A stretch of DNA of 64,000 bases from Streptomyces tagetis (GTDB lineage Bacteria > Actinomycetota > Actinomycetes > Streptomycetales > Streptomycetaceae): NCBI RefSeq assembly GCF_018069565.1, contig NZ_JAGPNL010000011.1:62001-126000 (forward strand), given 5' to 3'. The translations under genes were made by a program, and so were the position numbers. Below, one piece after another: positions 16,848-23,538 of this stretch. Numbering within the stretch: position 1 is the first letter of the stretch; each line of letters begins with the position of its first letter. The notes beneath the pieces are model-generated. The model had not been told where the DNA came from. It saw only the letters and a list, made by a program, of their open reading frames with translations, and ran no database searches.

Positions 16848-17336
16848 GCTCCCATCCCACCGGAATCGCCCCCACCGTGTCCAGGAGGAACCACCGTTGC
16901 CCCAGGGCCCGTTCGAGCCAGTCCGGAAAGGACGCCGCCCGGGGCTGCCCGCCGGTATCCCTTGCCGACGAGGCGGTCGGCGTGTCGCGGCCCCACATGG
17001 CGGGCAACTCGCCGAGCGGCCTCCTCGCCCTGGAGCTGGACTGCGCCGGGCTCGCGCGATCGGTGACGGCGCTGCCCCGGCCGGTTTCCGGTCGCCCGCC
17101 GAGCGGCGCTACGCCTTCGGCGTCCTGCGAGGGATGCGGTACACCGTCCGGCCGGCTCCGGCGTGATTCCGGCCCCTCCCTCCTGCCAGGCCGGGAGGCT
17201 TCGCCATGAACCGCATGGTCCTCCGGCCGATGCCGGGACGGCGAGGCGCCGCGTTTCACCTGGCCGGAAGTCACTGATTGATCTCGCATCAGATGTGATC
17301 TCCGTTACCTTCGGAGGAATGGAACGGAGGACCGTG
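16848..17336. other. intergenic region without recognisable genes
   Basis: 489 bases. Open frames are present on both strands, but none has a convincing start or recognisable protein. The right end turns AT-richer and contains a direct repeat TGATCTC at 17279-17285 and 17296-17302, probably part of the promoter for the following operon. Confidence 0.5.
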
Positions 17337-17606
17337 ATGACTCGGGGCTGGGAAGCCGATCCCTCTTCGCCACTGGTGCGCCGCCTGGGCAAATCACCCG
17401 CCGAACTCGGGACCACAGGCGGTGAGCAGGGATGCCCGGATATCTGGGAACTGGAGAACGGTGACATCGCCGTCGTGGGCCGTGACCTCACCTGTGCCTA
17501 CCTGACCCGCCTTCCACCGGGACTCGCCGTCGCCCCGGACGAGCGGATCGTCGTCATCCCCCGCAGGACAGCGGCGGCAGCGAAGGCGGACCTCCCTGAT
17601 GCGTAG
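17337..17606 (+). CDS. small conserved hypothetical paired with a DUF6879-type protein
   Basis: An 89-residue protein ending in the conserved block DIWELENGDIAVVGRDLT then PDERIVVIPRRT, which I associate with small proteins encoded immediately before DUF6879 genes in Streptomyces. GGAGG lies 6 bases before the ATG at 17337; the in-frame ATG at 17319 has its GGAGG only one base away, so it is less likely. The gene overlaps the next one by 8 bases, indicating translational coupling. Function unknown. Confidence 0.75.
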   Translation: MTRGWEADPSSPLVRRLGKSPAELGTTGGEQGCPDIWELENGDIAVVGRDLTCAYLTRLPPGLAVAPDERIVVIPRRTAAAAKADLPDA

Positions 17607-18222
17607 CCCACAGACCCGCGGCCCTGGTCTGCGTCTCGGGCTGGACGACTACATGGAGGACTTCGACCGCTATTTCTGGCGTTCCGGCCCCGAGGGGTTC
17701 TGGAAGCTCGAACGGCAGCAAAGCTTCCAGGAGCCCGGGGTGCAGAGCTGGGAAGCGTTCCGCCGTGGGCACTGGGACGAGTCCCTGGCGCTGATCGAGG
17801 GACAGCGAAGTCATTACGAGGAGTACTTCCGGCGAATCACCGCAAGCGGCTTCGCCCTCCACCGCGTCCGCTGCGTGGAGGAGCCCATCTCCCCGTACCT
17901 CCAGTGGGAACTCCACCTGCTGCGCCTCAAGGCCCAGTACGGGGAGGACACGAGAGTCCTCACCGGGGAAGGAATCCGGCGATACGAAGCGCGGCACCCG
18001 CTTTCGGAGATCGTCGTCCTCGGTTCCCGGGTGATGTACGAGGTGCTCTACGACGACGAAGGGGTGCTCGCCGGCGGCATCCGCTTCGACGATCCACATG
18101 CCGTCTCCGAGTGCCGACAGACGATCCAGGAGATGCATCGGTCCGGTGAGCCGTTGGATGACTTCTTCGGCAGTCACGTCGCCCAGTTGCCTCCGCCGGA
18201 CCTGACCAGGGAGCAGGTCTGA
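17599..18222 (+). CDS. DUF6879-type protein
   Basis: A 207-residue cytosolic protein with the pattern of the DUF6879 family: an aromatic N-terminal FDRYFWRSGPEGFWKLERQQ region, a central FRRITASGFALHRVRCVEEPISPYLQWEL split across two blocks, and a C-terminal YEVLYDDEGVLAGGIRFDD. Family members sit next to XRE/DUF5753 or small partner genes and have no known biochemistry. It is coupled to the preceding 89-residue protein by an 8-base overlap and followed 85 bases later by a formyltransferase gene on the same strand. Confidence 0.75.
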   Translation: MRSPQTRGPGLRLGLDDYMEDFDRYFWRSGPEGFWKLERQQSFQEPGVQSWEAFRRGHWDESLALIEGQRSHYEEYFRRITASGFALHRVRCVEEPISPYLQWELHLLRLKAQYGEDTRVLTGEGIRRYEARHPLSEIVVLGSRVMYEVLYDDEGVLAGGIRFDDPHAVSECRQTIQEMHRSGEPLDDFFGSHVAQLPPPDLTREQV

Positions 18223-18307
18223 GGTGTCGTCCCCGGCGTTCGCCGAAGTGTCCGGGGGAGGGCATGAGAGTTTCAGCCGACTGGCAATCGCCGTGTAAAG
18301 GCAGCAT

Positions 18308-19159
18308 ATGCGCATCATCCTGATTTCATTCTCTGCACAAGGGTTCGCTCTCCTGCGTGGCGTCTGTGAGCAGGCCGGGCATCTGCCCGTCGCCTGTCTG
18401 CACGCGCGGTCACTGCGGCCGGGCGGGCCAACGCGCGGCGGCGCAGGTGACGTTGTGGGCGAGATCGTCGATGCGCTGCCGGACGGCATGGACCTGCTGA
18501 TCCCGGGCCGGAAGAACATGTTGCCGCACATCATCGCGGGGTACCGGGCCGATCTCATCGTCTGTTACGGCTTCCCCTGGAAGCTGCCGCCGGCGGCCCT
18601 TCGGTCGACGAACCTGGGCGCGATCAACGTACACACGTCCACGCTGCCGAAATACCGAGGCCCGATTCCGGTCAATTGGGCGATCCGGAACGGCGACAAG
18701 GAAATCGGTGTGAGCATCCACTGGATGGAGAGCGAATTCGACTCCGGCGGGATTCTGGCTCAGGAGACCGGGATCGCGTTGAGCGACGATGTCGTTCCCC
18801 GGTTGTTATGGGAAGAGGTCGACCGGTACATCGAGCGGCTTCTGCCTCTGGCGCTCTCGCGGGCCGAAGCCGGTTCCCCCGGTACACCGCAGGAGGAGGG
18901 GGCCGCCACGTACGCGGGATGGATGGAACCCGAGTTCTCGCGGATCGACTGGAGCGACACCAGAGAAGAGATCCACAACCAGGTGCGCGCGATCCGGTTC
19001 GGCAGTTCGGGAAGATCCGGCCCGGTTGCCATGGTGACCGACCGCCGACTGCGGGTCCTGCGCACGTCGTTGCAGCCGGCGGACGGAATCGAAGTGATGT
19101 GCGGCGACGGGCCCGTGTGGATCACGGAGTCCGCGTCGGTGCCGGACTCCGCGTCCTGA
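18308..19159 (+). CDS. formyltransferase-family protein (Fmt/PurN-like)
   Basis: A 283-residue protein with a formyl-transfer fold: AINVHTSTLPKYRGPIPVNW carries the catalytic Asn-x-His, and SEFDSGGILAQETGIAL the catalytic Asp. It resembles methionyl-tRNA formyltransferase or sugar-N-formyltransferases but is shorter than housekeeping Fmt (about 310) and stands apart from def/rpoZ-type neighbours, so it probably formylates a specialised amine. Codon 167 (18806-18808) is TTA, making it bldA-dependent, and codon use is less GC-biased than its neighbours, suggesting acquisition. It converges on the NLR gene. Confidence 0.82.
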   Translation: MRIILISFSAQGFALLRGVCEQAGHLPVACLHARSLRPGGPTRGGAGDVVGEIVDALPDGMDLLIPGRKNMLPHIIAGYRADLIVCYGFPWKLPPAALRSTNLGAINVHTSTLPKYRGPIPVNWAIRNGDKEIGVSIHWMESEFDSGGILAQETGIALSDDVVPRLLWEEVDRYIERLLPLALSRAEAGSPGTPQEEGAATYAGWMEPEFSRIDWSDTREEIHNQVRAIRFGSSGRSGPVAMVTDRRLRVLRTSLQPADGIEVMCGDGPVWITESASVPDSAS

Positions 19160-19182
19160 AACGGACGCCGAACCGCCGCGTG

Positions 19183-21339
19183 TCAGAGCCGGCCGGGTGA
19201 CGTCTCCCCTGCCAGGGAACGCCGGTATCGCACGAGCTTGTCCCGGATCACCACCGTCCACGGGTGCTCCGGGCCCAGTACCCGCTCGCGCCATTCCCTG
19301 ACCGCCTCCGCCTGTTCGACTGCTCCCCGGTACTCGCCGACCGCGTGCAGGACGCTGCTGAGCAGACTTCGCGCTGCCAGCGTGATCGGGTAGTCCGCTC
19401 CGAAGCGGTGTTCGTGCGCCGCCAGCGCACGGCGGGCCAACGGCAGCGCTTCGGAGTACTGTCCCGTGTTGAACAACGCTCCCGCGCAGTTGAGTTCGGC
19501 TGACAACGTGATCGGGTGGTCGGCCCCCAGCTCACGGTGACAGTCGGTGAGCAGGGCAGGTCCTGCCGTGGCCTCGCGGTCCAGTTCCGGTCCGGGAGGC
19601 AGTTCGAGCAGACACGCCCTCGCCTCCAGGGTCAGCGGGTGCCACGGGCCCAGTAGCGCGGCTCGTCCCTCCGCCGCCCGGTGCATCAACAGCACCGCTT
19701 CCGCCGGCCGGTCGAGCCAGGTCAGCGGGCGGGACAGGTGAAGGCAGGTGGTCAGGGTGTCCGGCGCCTCGGGACCGCAGACCCGTTCGAGGTCGTCGAG
19801 CAGCTCACGGTGGAAACCCGCGGCCTTCTCCAGATGTCCCAGACGATCGGTCGCCTTCCCGATCCGCTGCCGCAGGCGCAGTACCAGGACGTGATCGTCG
19901 CCCAGTCGCCGTCGCGCGAGATCCGTCGCTTGTTCGGCCGTGGCCAGGGCAGAGGCGTAGTCGCCGGAACGATGCTGGGCCGTCACCAGAAGCAGGGCGC
20001 AGGTGGCCACGGACTCGGCGGTGTCGACCGTGATCTCGGGCCAGGTGACCACCCGGCGAAGCAGCGCCAGGACGTGCGGGGCGAGGACGGCGAGCCGGCT
20101 GTCCCGCAAGCCGCGTTCCGGAGAGGCGGGCAGGGAGCGCAGCAGAAGTCCGGCCGCCGCGGTTGCGAGTCGGTCACGTTCGTCGGCCGGGGTGACGCGC
20201 GCGACGCTGTCAAGCAGCACCCCGTGCGTGCGCAGGCAGCGGACATCGCCGGGAACGAGTTCGGCGAGCGAGTGGTTGATCAGTCCCCGAAGCGCCAGTT
20301 CCATCCGGTCGGCGGGCAGGGGCAGGTCGAGCCGGGCGTCCGCGAGCAGCGACAGGGGCAGCGGATCCCCCGACCAGCAGGCCAGCAGGCGGAGCAGGGT
20401 GACGGCCTCGGGCAGATTCTGTCCGACCAGGGAGTTCAGCGAGAGCTGCCACGTTCCGCTGACCAGATGACGTGAGTCGTCGCCGGTGTCGGTGGCGCCC
20501 TGGTCGATGAGTTCGATGGGGTCCGGGCGCTCCTGCAGACGGCGCCCGTACTCCTCCATCGTCCAGGGGTTGATCACCTGGTGGGCCAGGAACCCGCCGG
20601 CCAGGGTCAGGGCGAGCGGCAGGCGGCCGAGGCGGTCGGCAATGGCGGCCGCGTCCTCGGCGGACCCCGTTCCGGGGGCCAGATCGGACAGGACCTGGGC
20701 CGCATCCTCACGCGGCAGGACCCCTACGTACAGCAGCTCGGCCGCGGGCCACCAGTGGCCGGCTGCCTGCCGTGTGGTCACGAGGACGGTTCCGCGCGGG
20801 CTGGTGCGCAGCCATCCGCCGTCCCGCAGCACCGCCGGATCGTCGGCGTTGTCCAGGACCAGCAGCCATGGCAGGTCGGACCGGTCGAGACAGTCCCAGA
20901 CCAAGTCTGCGGCCGCACGCAGACCGTTGCGCGCGGCCATCAGTTCACCGTCCCTGGCGCCGCGGTCGGCGGCCACCGCGAGCATCCCGGCCCGCAGGGA
21001 CGCCTGGTCAGAGGCGTTGACCCACAACCCCAGACGGCCGCTTTCCCGGGTGGCGTGTTCGAAGAGTGCGCACGCCACGGCCGTCTTGCCGCATCCTCCC
21101 AGGCCGTGCAGGACGAACACGGTGTTTCCGGCGTCCCCGGTGACCGCCTCCTTGAGGCGTCCGACGAGTTCGCTCCGATCCCGGAGAATCGCCGGTGCCC
21201 GGCCGACGGGCGGACGCCGTACCGAGTCCGGGCCACTCCAGGCGGCGGCGTGATGGTGGTGCTCGACGATGTGCTGATCACCGGAAGCCTGGTAGACGCG
21301 CCCCTGGTCCGTGGCCCGGCCGTCGTTGCGGCCGGTCAC
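19183..21339 (-). CDS. STAND NTPase (NB-ARC) with TPR repeats and N-terminal amyloid-like motif
   Basis: A 718-residue NLR-architecture protein. Residues 13-25 read GRVYQASGDQHIV, a Q-A-(S)-G-D motif resembling bacterial RHIM/PP-like amyloid signalling motifs, followed by a His run. The NB-ARC domain has Walker A GLGGCGKT (79-86), Walker B PWLLVLDNADD (157-167), a sensor GTVLVTTR (183-190) and the GRLPLAL motif (238-244). About residues 440-700 form tetratricopeptide repeats of the kinesin-light-chain type (repeated LG-x-x-HP-x-T-L). The GTG start overlaps the stop of the small upstream gene in a GTGA junction. Role inferred: a ligand-sensing switch that nucleates its partner, as in defence or cell-death circuits. 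Confidence 0.85.
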   Translation of the reverse strand: MTGRNDGRATDQGRVYQASGDQHIVEHHHHAAAWSGPDSVRRPPVGRAPAILRDRSELVGRLKEAVTGDAGNTVFVLHGLGGCGKTAVACALFEHATRESGRLGLWVNASDQASLRAGMLAVAADRGARDGELMAARNGLRAAADLVWDCLDRSDLPWLLVLDNADDPAVLRDGGWLRTSPRGTVLVTTRQAAGHWWPAAELLYVGVLPREDAAQVLSDLAPGTGSAEDAAAIADRLGRLPLALTLAGGFLAHQVINPWTMEEYGRRLQERPDPIELIDQGATDTGDDSRHLVSGTWQLSLNSLVGQNLPEAVTLLRLLACWSGDPLPLSLLADARLDLPLPADRMELALRGLINHSLAELVPGDVRCLRTHGVLLDSVARVTPADERDRLATAAAGLLLRSLPASPERGLRDSRLAVLAPHVLALLRRVVTWPEITVDTAESVATCALLLVTAQHRSGDYASALATAEQATDLARRRLGDDHVLVLRLRQRIGKATDRLGHLEKAAGFHRELLDDLERVCGPEAPDTLTTCLHLSRPLTWLDRPAEAVLLMHRAAEGRAALLGPWHPLTLEARACLLELPPGPELDREATAGPALLTDCHRELGADHPITLSAELNCAGALFNTGQYSEALPLARRALAAHEHRFGADYPITLAARSLLSSVLHAVGEYRGAVEQAEAVREWRERVLGPEHPWTVVIRDKLVRYRRSLAGETSPGRL

Positions 21340-21746
21340 CGCTGGTCGACGTTCAGGTCGCGGCCGGCCTGGTAGACGCGTGAGCTGCCGGAGGCGGTCG
21401 CACGTCGGGTGACGGTCACGGTGGTGCGTGTGCCGGAAGCGGGCTCGGTCAACAGGGAGGGTGGTTCCGCCGCCGGCTCGGGGTGGGCGACCAGGAGGGG
21501 GCGGATGCCTCCCCGCCGCTCCGCCGCGATCCCGCCCTGAGCCTCTTCGTCACCGTCGGCCGGCGCGTCCGGGAGGTCCCGGCGCGGCGTGTGCGGTCGG
21601 GTGGCGACTCGCTGCCGACCGTCCGACCGGACACGTCCCCCCAGCGCGAGCACCCCGTTCCGCACACCGTTCCACCTGTCGGTCGCCGGCAGCGCTGCAA
21701 GCGTCGTGCCGGCGGTGCCCGCTAAAAGGGTGATCTCCCCGTCCAT
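21336..21746 (-). CDS. small protein with C-terminal amyloid-like motif, partner of the NLR gene
   Basis: A 136-residue protein whose C-terminus (last ~14 residues) reads RVYQAGRDLNVDQR, closely matching the GRVYQASGDQHIV motif at the N-terminus of the adjacent NLR protein. The N-terminal part (ITLLAGTAGTTLAALPATD then WNGVRNGVLAL) is hydrophobic/amphipathic and resembles small Streptomyces proteins of unknown function; the middle is Arg/Pro-rich and low-complexity. Codon 8 (21725-21723) is TTA, so synthesis should require bldA tRNA. The ATG at 21746 is chosen for family length. It is translationally coupled to the NLR gene. Effector or adaptor role is inference. Confidence 0.68.
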   Translation of the reverse strand: MDGEITLLAGTAGTTLAALPATDRWNGVRNGVLALGGRVRSDGRQRVATRPHTPRRDLPDAPADGDEEAQGGIAAERRGGIRPLLVAHPEPAAEPPSLLTEPASGTRTTVTVTRRATASGSSRVYQAGRDLNVDQR

Positions 21747-22137
21747 CCTTCGCCCTCTCTCGATCCGGCCCTGGGCTACAACTCTAGGGAGCCGACGCGG
21801 CGTCAGTACACCTGGCCGCAGGGGCGCGCGGTCGCCGTCGGCCGGGCACTGGGGGCCCGACGTCGAGGCGGCGGGCGCAGTCGCAAGTGGCTGCATCGGA
21901 GGCATGGCTGGTGACGACGTCGGCGGGGAGCGGGTGTTGTGAGTCCGGCATGTTCAGGTCACTAGACGGGCACGCCGTGCACCTGGCCAGTGGGCGGCGC
22001 GGTCGGGCCGGGCGGCCGTCGCGGGGCCCGGACCGGTGACGTCCCGTCGGTTTGTCGGCCTGTCTCAACTCCCCTCCGCCGGGCATGTTTCCGCTGGTGG
22101 GAGCGTGTTGTCAGTGGTCGCCCCTACGGTTTTTGCC
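21747..22137. other. divergent intergenic region
   Basis: 391 bases between the small amyloid-motif gene and the SWIM gene. No convincing gene is seen. It must contain both promoters; TACGGT at 22125-22130 is a candidate -10 for the rightward gene and TAGAGT (minus strand, near 21780) for the leftward operon. Confidence 0.4.
22125..22130 (+). promoter_or_regulatory. candidate -10 element, leaderless start of SWIM gene
   Basis: TACGGT lies 7 bases before the ATG at 22138, with only TTTTGCC between and no Shine-Dalgarno sequence. Confidence 0.4.
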
Positions 22138-23538
22138 ATGACGCGATCTGTGCAGGCCGTGGCCTATCGACGACCCTCCGTGCTGGAGTCCTCCGCGGGC
22201 GGACAGCGCCTGGGGCTGGAGACCTCCCAGGGGGCGACACCGTCCGGGACGGTGGACCATCCCCGGTTCTTCGCGGGCTTCCTGACGTCTCCACAGAAGG
22301 CGTCGGCGGCCCTTCTCGCGGTGGCCGACGTGGCCGCCGCCCGCTACTACCAGCCGCAGTTGCGCGCCTCGCTGGACCCGGTGGTGACGGGCAACGGCGA
22401 CCGGCTCCGCTTCGAGTCCTTCTCCGGCTGCGGCGGGGTGTACGCCCGCCTGGACGTGCTGGAGGCCGGCCTCGACGGCGGCGAGGTGGGTCACGGCACG
22501 ACCAACGTCGACGTCAACGACCCCCTGCGCGAGGCCCTGTCACGCATAGGCGCCGACGATCCGCTGCACCTGCGGGTCGGCCCGGAGGAACTGGCCGTCA
22601 CCACCCTGGACGGGCCGGTCGTGGAGAAGAAGGTGCCGCTGCCGGACCGGTGGCTGCGCGGTTTCGCGGAGGCCCAGGTGATCGCGGCCGGCTTCGATCT
22701 GCGGGCCGAACTGGACGCCGCCGAGGCGGTCCGCTTCCTGCGCTCGCTGCCCGGGGGCAGCAAGAGCACGGCGGCGGCCCCGCGGTGGGTGGTGCCGTCC
22801 GGGCGCACCCTGCGGCCGACCACCCGGGCCGTCCCCGGCGCGGTCTGCCTGCCCGGCCCCGAGCGGCTGATCGCCCTGCGCCGCGCCCTGCGCCACGCGA
22901 CGTCCCTGCGGGTCTACGGGCCCCATACCACCCAGGGTTCGGCGGCCACCGCCTCCGCGTGGGAGCTGGTCCTGCCCGGGATGCGGCTGACGCTCACCGT
23001 GTCCCCGGACGCCTCGCGCGGCTTCTCCGGCGAGGGCGGGGTGCTCGACGCCCTCGCCACCGACGAGGCCGCCGACGACGCCGAGCTGGTCTCGGTGCTC
23101 CTCGCCTGGGAGCCCCGCATCGACATCGCCGACCTCGCCACCGCCTCGGGCCTGAGCGCCGAGCGGGTGCGCGCCGCGCTGGTCCGCCTCGGCACCTCGG
23201 GGCGGGTCGGGTACGACACGGCGGAGGCGGCCTACTTCCACCGGGAGCTGCCGTACGACGCGAAGCGCGTGGAGCGGCACAACCCCCGGCTCCGCTCGGC
23301 CCAGGCCCTGGTCTCAGCGGGCGCGGTCGCCCTGGACGGACCGGTGGGGACGGTGACCGCCGAGGACGGCCATGCGCACCGGGTGCGCGAGGCCGACGGG
23401 GTGCTGACGTGCAGTTGCCTCTGGTGGGCCAAGTACCGGGGCGGGCGCGGCCCCTGCAAGCACGCGCTGGCGGTGCGGATGGCGCGGCGCGGTGCCGCGG
23501 CACGGAAGACGGCGACCGGGACCGAGGAGAACGCGTGA
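22138..23538 (+). CDS. SWIM zinc-finger family protein
   Basis: A 466-residue protein with a C-terminal SWIM zinc finger of C-x-C-x(n)-C-x-H form: CSCLWWAKYRGGRGPCKHAL, near residues 430-450. The N-terminus begins TRSVQAVAYRRPSVLESSAG, as in a conserved Streptomyces family. SWIM fingers bind DNA or protein, and these actinobacterial proteins commonly precede DUF6493 genes. The downstream DUF6493 gene starts within the stop codon (TGATG), so the two are translationally coupled. Biological role unknown. Confidence 0.85.
   Translation: MTRSVQAVAYRRPSVLESSAGGQRLGLETSQGATPSGTVDHPRFFAGFLTSPQKASAALLAVADVAAARYYQPQLRASLDPVVTGNGDRLRFESFSGCGGVYARLDVLEAGLDGGEVGHGTTNVDVNDPLREALSRIGADDPLHLRVGPEELAVTTLDGPVVEKKVPLPDRWLRGFAEAQVIAAGFDLRAELDAAEAVRFLRSLPGGSKSTAAAPRWVVPSGRTLRPTTRAVPGAVCLPGPERLIALRRALRHATSLRVYGPHTTQGSAATASAWELVLPGMRLTLTVSPDASRGFSGEGGVLDALATDEAADDAELVSVLLAWEPRIDIADLATASGLSAERVRAALVRLGTSGRVGYDTAEAAYFHRELPYDAKRVERHNPRLRSAQALVSAGAVALDGPVGTVTAEDGHAHRVREADGVLTCSCLWWAKYRGGRGPCKHALAVRMARRGAAARKTATGTEENA

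Noticed and set aside
18308..19159. Housekeeping methionyl-tRNA formyltransferase
   Set aside because: Too short, carries a TTA codon, and lacks the usual def or 16S-methyltransferase neighbours; a specialised formyltransferase fits better.
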